Origin: Taklimakanibacter deserti
GTDB lineage: Bacteria; Pseudomonadota; Alphaproteobacteria; Rhizobiales; Aestuariivirgaceae
Length of the DNA stretch: 64,000 nt
Assembly (NCBI GenBank): GCA_003574785.1
Contig: QORU01000005.1
Coordinates: forward strand, 62,001 to 126,000
Direction: 5' to 3'
Both the position numbers and the translations under genes were made by a program. The notes beneath the pieces are model-generated. The model made no database searches, was not told the DNA's origin, and saw only the letters and a program-made list of their open reading frames with translations. Positions 1-10,137 of this stretch are shown one piece after another. Positions within the stretch are counted from its first letter, which is position 1; every line of letters starts with the position of its first letter.

Positions 1-1
1 C

Positions 2-1462
2 TTGCAGCAGATCGAGAATTTCGGCGACGGCACGGCTTCCGCCAATGACTGCTTCCGCCCCGTGTCGCGCTATTTCGACCGTATCGCGCGGCCCGAGCAG
101 CTCATCCCGGCCTTGAGCCGCGCCATGGAGGTTCTCACCGATCCGGCCGATTGCGGCCCCGTCACCCTGGCGCTCTGCCAGGACGTGCAGGCCGAGGCCT
201 ATGACTATCCGGCGAGCTTCTTCGCCGAGAAGATCTGGGCTCAGCGCCGCATCCGCCCCGATGAAAGTGAGCTTGCACGCGCCGTGAGCACCCTGCGCGC
301 GGCGAAGAAGCCGATGATCATCGCCGGCGGCGGCATCCTTTATTCGGAAGCCTCATCGACGCTCGCCGGTTTCGCCGAGCGCCACGGCATCCCGGTGGCC
401 GAGACCCAGGCCGGCAAATCCTCGCTTCCCTTCCTGCACAAGCTCAATATGGGCGCCGTCGGCGTCACCGGTACATCGGCCGCCAATCATCTGGCGGAAG
501 AGGCCGATGTCATCCTGGCGGTCGGCACGCGCCTGCAGGACTTCACCACCGGCTCCTGGGCGCTGTTCAAGAACCCGGGGAAGACGATCATCGGCCTCAA
601 CACCCAGGTCTTCGATGCGACCAAGCATCAGGCTCTGCCGCTCATCGCCGATGCGCGTGTCGGCCTCGAGGAGCTCTCCGCCAATCTCGGCAGTTACAAG
701 ACACCGTCGATCTGGACGAAATCGGCCGCGGACGGCTTCAAGGCCTGGATGAAGGAAGCCGATGCGGTGACGGCGGCAGCCAATACGCTTCCTTCCGACG
801 CGCAAGTTATCGGCGCAGTGCAGCGGGCGCTCGGCCGCGACATATCGGTGCTGTGCGCCGCAGGCGGCCTACCCGGCGAATTGCACAAGCTCTGGCAGGC
901 GAGCACGCCCTCTTCCTACCATCTCGAATATGGCTTCTCCTGCATGGGCTATGAGGTCGCGGGCGGCATCGGCATGAAGCTGGCGCAGCCCGATCGCGAG
1001 GTCGTGGTGATGGTGGGCGACGGCTCCTATCTCATGCTCAATTCCGAGCTCGCCACCTCGGTGATGATGGGCGTCAAGCTCACCATCGTGCTGCTCGACA
1101 ATCGCGGCTATGGCTGCATCACCAGGCTGCAGAAGGCGACCGGCGGGGCGCGCTTCAACAATCTCTTCACCGACACGGTGCATGAGAGCTTGCCCGAGAT
1201 CGATTTCGCCGCGCATGCCAGGAGCCTTGGCGCCATCGCCATCAAGGTGAGCTCGCTTGCCGATCTCGCGACCGAGCTCAAGAAGACGAAGTCCACACCT
1301 CGCACCAGCGTCATCGTCATCGACACAGACCCCTGGATCTCGACCGAGGCTGGCGGCCATTGGTGGGATGTCGCAGTGCCGGAAGTCTCGGCCCGCAAGG
1401 AAGTGGAAGCGGCGCGGAAGAAATATGAGACGGCGCTCAAGCAGCAGCGCGTAGGCGATTAA
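2..1462 (+). CDS. iolD: 3D-(3,5/4)-trihydroxycyclohexane-1,2-dione acylhydrolase, 5' partial
   Basis: This ThDP-dependent enzyme opens the ring of trihydroxycyclohexanedione to 5-deoxy-glucuronate, the third step of myo-inositol catabolism in the cytoplasm. The visible 486 residues contain the middle nucleotide-binding-like domain (IIAGGGILYSEAS) and the C-terminal ThDP domain with the GDGSYLMLNSEL stretch followed by DNRGYG, as in the acetolactate synthase fold. Known IolD proteins are about 610-640 residues, so roughly the first 130 residues lie before the window. The first visible codon is internal, not a start. The gene ends TAA 17 bp before iolE, which together with iolB makes the assignment secure. 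Confidence 0.95.
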   Translation: MQQIENFGDGTASANDCFRPVSRYFDRIARPEQLIPALSRAMEVLTDPADCGPVTLALCQDVQAEAYDYPASFFAEKIWAQRRIRPDESELARAVSTLRAAKKPMIIAGGGILYSEASSTLAGFAERHGIPVAETQAGKSSLPFLHKLNMGAVGVTGTSAANHLAEEADVILAVGTRLQDFTTGSWALFKNPGKTIIGLNTQVFDATKHQALPLIADARVGLEELSANLGSYKTPSIWTKSAADGFKAWMKEADAVTAAANTLPSDAQVIGAVQRALGRDISVLCAAGGLPGELHKLWQASTPSSYHLEYGFSCMGYEVAGGIGMKLAQPDREVVVMVGDGSYLMLNSELATSVMMGVKLTIVLLDNRGYGCITRLQKATGGARFNNLFTDTVHESLPEIDFAAHARSLGAIAIKVSSLADLATELKKTKSTPRTSVIVIDTDPWISTEAGGHWWDVAVPEVSARKEVEAARKKYETALKQQRVGD

Positions 1463-1479
1463 CGAAGGAGATAGACACT

Positions 1480-2364
1480 ATGGCAATCCGTATCGGCGCC
1501 AATCCGATCGGCTGGTCGAATGACGACATGCAGGAGATCGGCGGCTGGATCCCGCTCGAGCAGTGCTTGAGCGAGGCGAAAGCCGCAGGCTTCGTCGGCA
1601 TGGAGCTCGGCAACAAATTTCCGCGCGAGGCGGCGAAACTGCGCCCGATCCTCGACAAATACGGCCATGCGCTGATCGGCGGCTGGCATTCGATCTTCCT
1701 GATCGAGCGCGATGCCGAGACCGAGTTCGCCGAGGCCGCCCATCACCGCAAGCTGCTCAAGGACATGGGCACGAACGTGTTCATCGTCGCCGAATGCACC
1801 CGCACGATCCATGGCGACAAGTCGAAGCCGCTCTCGACTCGTCCGAAGATGACGGAAGCCGAATGGAAGCGCTTCACCGAGCGCCTGACGAAGCTCGCCG
1901 AGCTTCTGCGGAAAGAGGGCTTCCAGCTCGTCTATCACCATCACATGGGCACCGTCATCCAGACGCCGGAAGAGATCGACCGGTTGATGAAGGAGACAGG
2001 CGAGGCCGTGCATCTTTTGCTCGATACCGGCCACGCCACCTGGGGCGGCGCCGATCCGACCGTTCTTGCCCGCAAATACCGCAAGCGCATCAGCCATGTG
2101 CATTGCAAGGACGTGCGCCCGGCGGTGCGCAAGGAAGCGGATGCGAAGGACTGGTCCTTCCTCGATAGCGTGCTCGCCGGCGTCTATACGGTGCCGGGCG
2201 ACGGCATGGTCGATTATGTATCGGTATTCAAGGAGCTGCCCGGCTATTCCGGCTGGGTGGTGGTCGAGGCCGAGCAGGATCCGAAGAAGGCCGAGCCCGC
2301 CAAATATGCTAAGATGGGCCATGACAATCTCGTCCGGTTCCTCAAAGCTGGCGGACTCCTCTGA
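1480..2364 (+). CDS. iolE: myo-inosose-2 dehydratase
   Basis: IolE dehydrates 2-keto-myo-inositol (scyllo-inosose) to the dione that IolD hydrolyses. The 294-residue product has the length and TIM-barrel (xylose isomerase-like) layout of the family: the N-terminal strand IRIGANPIGWSNDD, the histidine-rich segment LVYHHHMGT, and metal-ligand type motifs LLDTGHATWGG and SHVHCKD, ending with the conserved VVVEAEQD strand. A strong GAAGGAG at 1464-1470 sits 9 bases before ATG 1480. The stop shares one base with the iolB start (TGATG), so the two genes are probably translationally coupled. Confidence 0.96.
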   Translation: MAIRIGANPIGWSNDDMQEIGGWIPLEQCLSEAKAAGFVGMELGNKFPREAAKLRPILDKYGHALIGGWHSIFLIERDAETEFAEAAHHRKLLKDMGTNVFIVAECTRTIHGDKSKPLSTRPKMTEAEWKRFTERLTKLAELLRKEGFQLVYHHHMGTVIQTPEEIDRLMKETGEAVHLLLDTGHATWGGADPTVLARKYRKRISHVHCKDVRPAVRKEADAKDWSFLDSVLAGVYTVPGDGMVDYVSVFKELPGYSGWVVVEAEQDPKKAEPAKYAKMGHDNLVRFLKAGGLL

Positions 2365-3158
2365 TGCCAAAGCTGCTCGTCAAGCCCAAATCCGGTGACG
2401 GCCGCATCCTGCATGTGACGCCCGAGACGGCGGGCTGGACCTATGTCGGCTTCGATCTGTGGAAGCTCGGCAAAGGTCGGTCTGTGAAGGCCGAGAGCAA
2501 GGATCGCGAAACCTGCCTCGTCTTCGTCGCGGGCAAAGGCCGCGTCAAGGTCGGTGGCAAGGATCTCGGTGTCATCGGCGAGCGCATGTCGCCTTTCGAG
2601 GGAAAACCGTGGTCGGTCTATGTGCCGGCGGGTGACGCCTGGAGCGTCACGGCCGAGACGCCGCTCGAGCTCGGCGTCTGTTCAGCACCCGGCTCAGGCA
2701 AGGTGCCGGCGCGCGTCATCCGTCCGGATGATCTCGGCCAGGAGACCCGCGGCAAGGGCACCAACACGCGCTATGTCACCAACATCCTGCCCGAGACCGA
2801 GCCGGCGGAGAGCTTGCTGGTGGTGGAGGTCATCACGCCCGGCGGCCACACCTCGTCCTATCCGCCGCATAAGCACGACCAGGACAACCTGCCGCATGAG
2901 TCGTTGCTGGAAGAGACCTATTACCACCGCTTCAACCCATCCCAGGGTTTCGGCTTCCAGCGCGTCTATACCGACGACCGCTCGCTCGACGAGGCGATGG
3001 CCATCGAGGACGGCGATCTGACGCTGGTGCCCAAGGGCTATCACCCTTGCGCCGCCACGCATGGCTATGATCTTTATTATCTTAATGTGATGGCAGGGCC
3101 GAAGCGCACCTGGAAGTTCCACAATGCCAAGGAGCATGAATGGCTCATCGCCAGGTGA
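2364..3158 (+). CDS. iolB: 5-deoxy-glucuronate isomerase
   Basis: IolB isomerises 5-deoxy-D-glucuronate to 2-deoxy-5-keto-gluconate, the substrate of the IolC kinase (not in this window). The 264-residue protein is a bicupin. The second cupin carries the metal-binding pattern SYPPHKHDQDN with a downstream ETYYHRF and a late histidine in PKGYHPCAA, as in characterised IolB. It overlaps iolE by one base and closes the visible iol operon. Its last 14 bases overlap the 3' end of the convergent HAD gene, so there is no room for a separate intrinsic terminator between the two operons. Confidence 0.95.
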   Translation: MPKLLVKPKSGDGRILHVTPETAGWTYVGFDLWKLGKGRSVKAESKDRETCLVFVAGKGRVKVGGKDLGVIGERMSPFEGKPWSVYVPAGDAWSVTAETPLELGVCSAPGSGKVPARVIRPDDLGQETRGKGTNTRYVTNILPETEPAESLLVVEVITPGGHTSSYPPHKHDQDNLPHESLLEETYYHRFNPSQGFGFQRVYTDDRSLDEAMAIEDGDLTLVPKGYHPCAATHGYDLYYLNVMAGPKRTWKFHNAKEHEWLIAR

Positions 3159-3918
3159 AGCGCTCCATCAGATAATCGGGCTCGGGATCGAACTGGGTCT
3201 GGCCTTCCGACACGCCCGTCGTGACGAGAAGTGTCGAGAGCCCCGCGCCGCGGCCGCCCGCGACGTCATGCTCGGCGCTGTCGCCGATGCACAAGGCCCG
3301 GCGCGGCCGCCCGATGATCTTGAGCGCATGGTCGTAGATCGCACGGTGGGGCTTGCCGATCCATTCGACCTTGCCGCCTTGCGCCTCATAGAGCGCCGCG
3401 ATGGCGCCGGGCGCAGGCTCGAGACCTGCAGGCGTGATCATGAGCTTGTCGGGGTTACAGCAGATCGCCGGCACGGTCAGGCCTTTGAGCATCAGCGCAT
3501 ACTCATCGAGCGAGGTTGCCGGTGCATTCGAGCCAAGGATAAGGATCACATCGGCCTGTTGCGGATATGATACGATCTCGAAATGATCGAAGCCATAATC
3601 GTCGCAATCCTTGCCGATGATGAAGGCGCGCCTGGACTTCGATGATTTGAGCCGCTGATAGGCAACCTCCCCCGAACTCACCGCATCGACATAGAATTCG
3701 CGCGGGATTCCCATTCTGGTGAGGCGGGCGATATTCGCGATTGTGCGCTTGCCGGAATTGGTCATCACCGCGATCGGGATCTTCAATTCATGCAGCTTGG
3801 CCAGAACATCGAGCGCGCCAGGATAGAGCCTTGCGCCGTCATGCAGCACGCCGAACTGGTCGATCAGCATGCCGTCATAGTCGGACGCGATCTCCGAGAG
3901 ACCTTCAATAGGGATCAT
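3145..3918 (-). CDS. HAD superfamily class IIA hydrolase (sugar-phosphatase-like)
   Basis: Predicted cytoplasmic phosphatase of the HAD-IIA group (the TIGR01459-like branch), 257 residues. The nucleophile motif is IDQFGVLHDG near residue 20 in the D-x-(W/F)-G-V form of that branch. A motif II serine/threonine follows in VMTNSGKR, motif III lysine in IGKPHRAIYDHAL, and motif IV in CIGDSAEHDVAGG. I chose ATG 3918 because this is where family similarity begins; the frame stays open further upstream, but that stretch is the antisense of the kinase gene. It is the last gene of the leftward polyol operon and overlaps the preceding kinase gene by 14 bp. The substrate is unknown; dephosphorylation or detoxification of a pathway sugar phosphate is inferred from context only. 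Confidence 0.85.
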   Translation of the reverse strand: MIPIEGLSEIASDYDGMLIDQFGVLHDGARLYPGALDVLAKLHELKIPIAVMTNSGKRTIANIARLTRMGIPREFYVDAVSSGEVAYQRLKSSKSRRAFIIGKDCDDYGFDHFEIVSYPQQADVILILGSNAPATSLDEYALMLKGLTVPAICCNPDKLMITPAGLEPAPGAIAALYEAQGGKVEWIGKPHRAIYDHALKIIGRPRRALCIGDSAEHDVAGGRGAGLSTLLVTTGVSEGQTQFDPEPDYLMERFTWR

Positions 3919-5185
3919 GGCCGATCCCTCGCCAGGCGAGCCGCGCGGTGCCGACCGCGGCATGCTCGCTCCTGGGCGGCAGGCTTCTGACCTTGAGCAG
4001 CTTTTCACGGATGCGCGTCCAGGGCTCATTGGCAGCGCCGCCGCCAACGCTGCGCAGCGTCTTGAGCGGTGACGCGCCGAGTTCGGCGAGCCGCCGATAG
4101 CCCGAAGCCTCGACGCCGGCGATGCCTTCGAGCAGGCCCTGGAAGAAAACCCGCTCGTCATCGGGCTTGGGCGTGACGCGCGATTGCATGGCGGGATCGT
4201 TGATCGGGAAGCGCTCACCGGGCTTGGGCAGCGGATAGTAATCGAGCCCGGTCGGATGGTTGGGATCGATCAGCGGGGTGAGGCGCACGATGGCCGCGCG
4301 GTCGAAATGGACGGCAAGCGCCGCGCCGCCCGAATTGGAGGCGCCGCCCGCCAGCCACTGATCGCCGATGCGATGGCTGTAGATGCCGTAATTGGGCGCA
4401 AAGACCGGCCGGTCGGAGAGCAGCTTCAGCGTCAAGGTGGTGCCGAGCGAAGTGACGCCGTCGCCCGGATCGCTGGCGCCGCTAGCGAGGAAGGCGGCGC
4501 AGCCATCGGTCGTGCCGGCGACGATGGCGGTATCGCGCGGCAGGCCATAGCGATCGGCGACCGCGGGCAGGATCGTCCCGGTGCGCTCGCCCGCCGCCAC
4601 CACTTGCGGCAGAAGATCCATACGGAGACCCGTCTTTCTGATCCAATCCGGCCAGGTCCGCTTCACCGGATCATAGCCGGTCTTCAGCGCGTTGTTCTCG
4701 TCGCTGACATCGAAGCGCCCGGAGAAGCGCCCGGCGATCCAGTCCGCTTGGTGCAGGATGCGTTGGACGCCTTCCTTGTCCTGCATCTCGAGCGCCCGCG
4801 CGAGAGGTGACGAGCCGCCGCGCGCCGCCGTCTCCTCGGGCGCCACCTTCGTCACCGCGTCGAGGAATTTTTCGTCCGCCACGTCATTATACATGGCGGC
4901 CAACTCGATCGGTGCGCCGTCCTTGTCGACGGGCAGGATCGTTCCCGATGTGCCGTCAACGGCGAGCGCCAGGACCTGGTGCTCCTTGAATTTCGCCTTG
5001 AGCCCGAGCAGCACTTCATCGACCGCGGCCGCCCAGATATGCGGGTCCTGCCACAGCCGGCCAAAGCTCTGCTGCGGCAGCGTCATGGCCGTCTGGCCCA
5101 TGGCGAGGATCTCACCGTCCGGCCCAAGGAGAACGGCGCGCACGCCGGATGTGCCGATATCGATCCCGAGGGCGGCTTTGTTCAT
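3905..5185 (-). CDS. FGGY-family carbohydrate kinase (first of three)
   Basis: ATP-dependent sugar kinase of the FGGY (hexokinase/actin) fold, 426 residues. The N-terminal phosphate-binding loop reads LGIDIGTSGVRAVLL, the central substrate region has the TTDGCAAFLASGA block, and the C-terminal domain carries the adenosine-site SVGGGAANEPW. It is shorter than typical xylulokinases (about 480-500 residues). It overlaps the SorC regulator gene by 4 bp (ATGA) and the HAD gene by 14 bp, so it belongs to the polyol operon. The operon also encodes a second, longer FGGY kinase, suggesting two phosphorylation steps or two substrates. The sugar specificity cannot be read from sequence; tetrulose or pentulose kinases of this family are reasonable comparators. 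Confidence 0.88.
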   Translation of the reverse strand: MNKAALGIDIGTSGVRAVLLGPDGEILAMGQTAMTLPQQSFGRLWQDPHIWAAAVDEVLLGLKAKFKEHQVLALAVDGTSGTILPVDKDGAPIELAAMYNDVADEKFLDAVTKVAPEETAARGGSSPLARALEMQDKEGVQRILHQADWIAGRFSGRFDVSDENNALKTGYDPVKRTWPDWIRKTGLRMDLLPQVVAAGERTGTILPAVADRYGLPRDTAIVAGTTDGCAAFLASGASDPGDGVTSLGTTLTLKLLSDRPVFAPNYGIYSHRIGDQWLAGGASNSGGAALAVHFDRAAIVRLTPLIDPNHPTGLDYYPLPKPGERFPINDPAMQSRVTPKPDDERVFFQGLLEGIAGVEASGYRRLAELGASPLKTLRSVGGGAANEPWTRIREKLLKVRSLPPRSEHAAVGTARLAWRGIGHDPY

Positions 5186-6162
5186 TCCTTCCTCCGCTCG
5201 GCAATGGCCAGAATGCCGGATGCGGTCGCTTCATCGGTGATCAATATGTCGACCATTTGACCTTTGAGCACGCCATGCAGGATCTCGATCTTGTCCGGTC
5301 CGCCTGACGCCATGATGACGCAAGGCACGGATTTGAGATCGAAGGGCGAGAGCGCCACCGCGCGCTTGTTGAGCGGATGGTCGACGAGCCTGCCGTCGAC
5401 ATCGAGCCAATGGGCGCAGAGATCGCCGACCGCGCCGGCCTTTTTGAGCGACCGGCCATCGGCCTCGCCGATGAGATCGACTTGGTGGATGGTGCTGTCG
5501 GAAGCAAGTCCGCCCGCTGAGACAAGGACGAGATCGACCTTGCGCAGGCGCTCGAACACATCCTTGATCATCGGCTGCTGGGCGAGGAGATCGCGGGTTG
5601 CCTCCGAATCGGCAAGCGCGGGAGCAGCGATATAGAAGCATTGCGCATCGATGAGATCGGCGAGATGGGACGCCGTTTCATGCGGATTGACGGCGGCGCC
5701 GCGGGTGAGTCCGCCCATCAGCGAGACGACCGAGACGCGGCGCAGCGGCCGGCGTGGCACCGATCTGAGGCTCAGGCGCAAGGTGCGGCCCCAGCCGACG
5801 CCGACCGACATGCCGTCCTTGAGCCGTTCGGCCAGCGCATTGCCGGCGGCAGCGCCGATCACATGGCGCACCAGCGCCTGGTCGGGCGGCGTCGGCACGA
5901 TGATCGCCTGGTCGATGCCGAAACGCTCCTTGATCTTGTTCTCGAGCTCGATGCAGTCGGCAAGCCTTCCGGTGATCCTGATCTGCACCATGCCCTGCTC
6001 GCGCGCCTGGGCGAGCAGCCGGTTGACGCGGATGCGGTTGATGCCGAGCTTCTTACCGATCTGCGCCTGGGTCAGGCCGGCGACGAAATAGAGCCATGCG
6101 GCGCGCGTCGCGAGCTGCTCGTCGCGATCGACAGTGAGCACCAGCATGGACTCGTCGTTCAT
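5182..6162 (-). CDS. SorC/DeoR-type sugar-binding transcriptional regulator
   Basis: A 326-residue one-component regulator of the SorC family. The N-terminal helix-turn-helix covers about residues 17-55 (AAWLYFVAGLTQAQIGKKLG followed by INRIRVNRLLAQAREQG). A large C-terminal sugar-phosphate-binding domain contains VGWGRTLRLSLRSVP and SLMGGLTRGAAVNPHETA. Family members typically bind a phosphorylated intermediate of the pathway they control. The gene is inside the polyol operon, overlapping its neighbours by 4 bp on both sides, so it is probably autoregulated with that operon. Its likely target is the direct-repeat site at 15203-15234 ahead of the first permease gene (inference). Confidence 0.92.
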   Translation of the reverse strand: MNDESMLVLTVDRDEQLATRAAWLYFVAGLTQAQIGKKLGINRIRVNRLLAQAREQGMVQIRITGRLADCIELENKIKERFGIDQAIIVPTPPDQALVRHVIGAAAGNALAERLKDGMSVGVGWGRTLRLSLRSVPRRPLRRVSVVSLMGGLTRGAAVNPHETASHLADLIDAQCFYIAAPALADSEATRDLLAQQPMIKDVFERLRKVDLVLVSAGGLASDSTIHQVDLIGEADGRSLKKAGAVGDLCAHWLDVDGRLVDHPLNKRAVALSPFDLKSVPCVIMASGGPDKIEILHGVLKGQMVDILITDEATASGILAIAERRKE

Positions 6163-6629
6163 TTGACCGGCTTGCGGTATTTCTCGTCGATGGCATCCAT
6201 CTTGGCGACCTTGGGCGCCGAGCGGCCGCCCTGGAATTCGGCATTGAGCCAGATATCGGTGAGCATCTTCGCCACTGCCGGCCCGACGATGAGCTGACCG
6301 AAAGTGATGATCTGCGCGTTGTTGGAGGCCATGGCGCGTTCGGCCGTATAGGGATCCATCACCGGCACGGCGCGCACCCCCGGCACCTTGTTGGCGGTGA
6401 TCGCCATGCCGGCGCCCGTGCCGCAGACCAGGATGCCGCGCGGATAGTCGCCGCGCCCGACGGCTTCGGCGACCTTCACCCCGATGTCGGGATAGTCGAC
6501 CGGATTGCTGTCGACGACGCCCATGTCGTTGACCTCATAGCCTTTCGCCTTGAGATGCTCGACCAGCGTGTTCTTCAATTCGAGGCCCAGGTGATCGGCG
6601 CCAATGGCGATGGATTTCTTCTCTGTCAT
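6159..6629 (-). CDS. RpiB/LacAB-family sugar-phosphate isomerase
   Basis: Predicted aldose-ketose phosphate isomerase of the RpiB family, 156 residues. Family hallmarks are IGADHLGLELKNTL at the N-terminus, the active-site loop GILVCGTGAGMAITANK with its catalytic cysteine, and MASNNAQIITFGQLIVG. I chose ATG 6629 because GGAG lies 8 bases upstream; an in-frame GTG at 6644 has no such signal. It overlaps the SorC gene by 4 bp. In polyol clusters such enzymes interconvert ribulose/ribose 5-phosphate or, as with EryI/DerI types, erythrulose 4-phosphate and erythrose 4-phosphate. Which one applies here is unknown. Confidence 0.9.
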   Translation of the reverse strand: MTEKKSIAIGADHLGLELKNTLVEHLKAKGYEVNDMGVVDSNPVDYPDIGVKVAEAVGRGDYPRGILVCGTGAGMAITANKVPGVRAVPVMDPYTAERAMASNNAQIITFGQLIVGPAVAKMLTDIWLNAEFQGGRSAPKVAKMDAIDEKYRKPVK

Positions 6630-6648
6630 GACACACTCCGTCACTGAT

Positions 6649-7707
6649 TCACGTATAGCGATGCAGCCTGTCCCACGGCATGTCGAGCTTCTGGTTGCCG
6701 GTCAGCGCCGTGAGCAGGGCTTGCGTGACCGGGAGCGATTGGGCATCGAGCCGGCCCGTCGCCATCAGGCGCTTCAACGTCGGCGCCAGCGTGATGCCGA
6801 GCTCCGCGCCTTCGATCGTATCATCCTTCATCGGCCCCGCTTTGACTTCGGCGTAAGAGAGGCCGAGGCCGAGCTGCCGTCCGAGCCTGGAGTTCCGACC
6901 GGCCTGGCAGGTCACATAGAGGTCGCCCGCCCCCGGCATGCCCCACACGCTTCGGTCCTTGCCGCCGAGGAAGCGCGCCAGCACCATCATCTCGGCGATC
7001 GCTTGGTCGAAGATCACCGAGGCGGCGTTGAAGTTGAAGGCGTTGTTCTCGGTCTTGGGCGCCTTCTCGAACTGGCCCTGCGCCCAGCCGACCGAGATGG
7101 CGAAGAAATTCTTGAAGGCGGCACAGAGCTCGACCCCCTCCATGTCGTCGGAGACGCGCGGATGATAGTAGTCGGTGGCGAGCATGTCGCAGAGCTTCTG
7201 CGCAAGCCCCGCGGTGCGCGAGGTGATGACGACACCGGTCTGGCGGCGCACCGCCAATTCGCCCGCGATGCAAGGTCCGCCGACCGCGGCGAGATCGAGC
7301 GCGAGACCCTTGCGGCGCTTCACCTCGCTGTGCACGAAATCGGGCAGTGGCAGGATCGTGTCGTCCGTCGGCATCAGGCCCTTGGTGATCATCATCACCG
7401 GCACGGGATCCTTGAGAGCCTCGCACAGGCGCTCGATGGCCCAGCCGACCCCCGCCGAGCTCACGCCCAAGATGAGGAGGTCCGTGTCATTGCCCAAGGC
7501 CTTGGCGAAATCACTGTATGGAAAGGCCTTGACGCCGTCCGGCAGCTTCACATTGAGACGCGGATGGCGTCCGGTCTTCGCCGCGCTGTCGATGATCGCC
7601 TGGTCGAGATGCGTGCCGACCAGCCTCACCTCATGGCCCCTGTCGCGCGCCGGCAGGATCATGGCCGATCCCATCACGCCTGCACCGAGAATTGTGATCA
7701 CTGCCAT
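6649..7707 (-). CDS. NAD(P)H-dependent glycerol-3-phosphate dehydrogenase-like protein
   Basis: A 352-residue GpsA-family dehydrogenase. The Rossmann motif is ILGAGVMGSA (about residues 6-15), followed by LGVSSAGVGWA and MITKGL. The catalytic lysine region is ELCAAFKNFFAISVG and the C-terminal domain has WGMPGAGDLYVTC. Housekeeping GpsA makes glycerol 3-phosphate for phospholipids. This copy lies inside an ABC-transporter/kinase operon 12 bp downstream of the ATPase gene, so it more likely oxidises a phosphorylated polyol produced by one of the kinases (inference). A housekeeping paralogue elsewhere in the genome would support that reading. Confidence 0.87.
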   Translation of the reverse strand: MAVITILGAGVMGSAMILPARDRGHEVRLVGTHLDQAIIDSAAKTGRHPRLNVKLPDGVKAFPYSDFAKALGNDTDLLILGVSSAGVGWAIERLCEALKDPVPVMMITKGLMPTDDTILPLPDFVHSEVKRRKGLALDLAAVGGPCIAGELAVRRQTGVVITSRTAGLAQKLCDMLATDYYHPRVSDDMEGVELCAAFKNFFAISVGWAQGQFEKAPKTENNAFNFNAASVIFDQAIAEMMVLARFLGGKDRSVWGMPGAGDLYVTCQAGRNSRLGRQLGLGLSYAEVKAGPMKDDTIEGAELGITLAPTLKRLMATGRLDAQSLPVTQALLTALTGNQKLDMPWDRLHRYT

Positions 7708-7719
7708 GATCTTATCCCA

Positions 7720-8790
<1,071 letters not shown>

Positions 8791-8805
8791 CAGTTGATCC
8801 CGTCC

Positions 8806-10137
8806 CTATTGCGCATCACGTGAAAGGAAATCATCGAGCAGGCCCGCATCATCCGCAAGATCGAGGAAGGACCAGCGGTTGCGGACGTCGCGGGCATATT
8901 TCATGGCGTCCCGCCAGATCTTGCGCGGCAGGCCCATTTCGGTCGTGGTGGTGGGTCCGCCGGCGGCTTTCAGCGCCTTCTCCATCTCCTTGGGGTCCAT
9001 CGCGAAGGGCTTCAGCTCCTCGCGCAATTGCGGCCACAGGCTCTCGAGCTTGGCGTTGAATTCGTCCGCACCCTTCCGGTCGAACGCCTTCTTCTTGGCC
9101 TCGGCATAGCACATCATGCCGATCTCGCGGCCGTAGCGGTCGATGAATTCCGCCTCGACGATATGGGTCGGCTTGATCTTCGGCGCCTTTTCGAGGGCGA
9201 GCAGCTCGGCCTGGAGCCTCGCAATGGCGAGCGAGGCGACACCCACTTGCTGGCCATGGGTTGTGCCGGGATGGGCGGGGCCGGCGAACATGTCGATCCA
9301 GTGCGACACCTGATGCTCGCCCATCGAGCCATGATGCGAGATGCCGGTGAAGCACACGCCGAGGCCGCACAGCGTCAGCACGCGATGCAGGTAGCCATTG
9401 GCGGCGACATCGTGCCTGGCGAGGCCGGCCGCGGCATCCAGCATCGGCTTCTCATCGTCCTTCTGCAGCACATAGGGCACGGAGGAATAGAACGTATCGA
9501 ACAGGCGGTGCGAGGCCCACCAGTCGATCTGCGCCGTCGAGCGGCAGAGGCAGTCGCCAAGGCCTGCCGCCGACAGCCAGGTGGGCGCTTCGGCCGAGAC
9601 CTTGAGATCGAGGAAGATTCCCTTGGGCGCATGCGCCGGCAGCGATGTCTTGTAGCCATTGGCGAGCGTCACCGAGGCGGTGGACGCCGCATAGCCGTTC
9701 ATCGAGGCGGCGGTGCCGAAGGTGGCATAGGGCCGCCCGTCCTTGAAGGTGGCATATTTGCAGGTGTCGCTGAGCGCCCCCGATCCGACCGCGACCAGCG
9801 CATCGGCATGGCGGGTCTTCTCCTGCACCAAGGCGATCGTCGGCTCGTCGCATTCCATATTGCCGGGCATGACGATCTCTTCGACGGAGCCCAGACCTTT
9901 CAGTTCCTTGGCGACGCGCCGGCCCATCGCTTCCAGCGTATTCACATCGGACACGACCGCGAGGCGCTTGCCGAGCTTCAAGGGTGCGGCGACATCGGCG
10001 GCACCGCCATCGAGCGTCTCGGCGAGCAGGATCGTCTTGAACGGAACCTTTGCCGGCTTGCCCGTCTCCGGATCGGCCCAGTTTCCGGCGACGACGTCGG
10101 CGATCAGTGCATTCCAGTCGCGCATCGCTTCAGGCAT
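8806..10137 (-). CDS. sn-glycerol-1-phosphate dehydrogenase-like (AraM/EgsA family) oxidoreductase
   Basis: A 443-residue member of the iron-containing alcohol dehydrogenase superfamily, in the AraM/EgsA branch. It has the nucleotide-binding VAVGSGALSDTCKY motif, FGTAASMNGYAASTAS, and metal-ligand histidines in TGISHHGSMGEHQVSHWID and AGPAHPGTTHGQQVG. ATG 10137 is preceded by AGGAG 8 bases upstream and overlaps the kinase gene by 8 bp. AraM of Bacillus reduces dihydroxyacetone phosphate to glycerol 1-phosphate, and araM genes often sit in arabinose clusters. Here it probably acts on the transported polyol or its phosphate. Two phosphopolyol-type dehydrogenases in one operon is unusual. Confidence 0.85.
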   Translation of the reverse strand: MPEAMRDWNALIADVVAGNWADPETGKPAKVPFKTILLAETLDGGAADVAAPLKLGKRLAVVSDVNTLEAMGRRVAKELKGLGSVEEIVMPGNMECDEPTIALVQEKTRHADALVAVGSGALSDTCKYATFKDGRPYATFGTAASMNGYAASTASVTLANGYKTSLPAHAPKGIFLDLKVSAEAPTWLSAAGLGDCLCRSTAQIDWWASHRLFDTFYSSVPYVLQKDDEKPMLDAAAGLARHDVAANGYLHRVLTLCGLGVCFTGISHHGSMGEHQVSHWIDMFAGPAHPGTTHGQQVGVASLAIARLQAELLALEKAPKIKPTHIVEAEFIDRYGREIGMMCYAEAKKKAFDRKGADEFNAKLESLWPQLREELKPFAMDPKEMEKALKAAGGPTTTTEMGLPRKIWRDAMKYARDVRNRWSFLDLADDAGLLDDFLSRDAQ

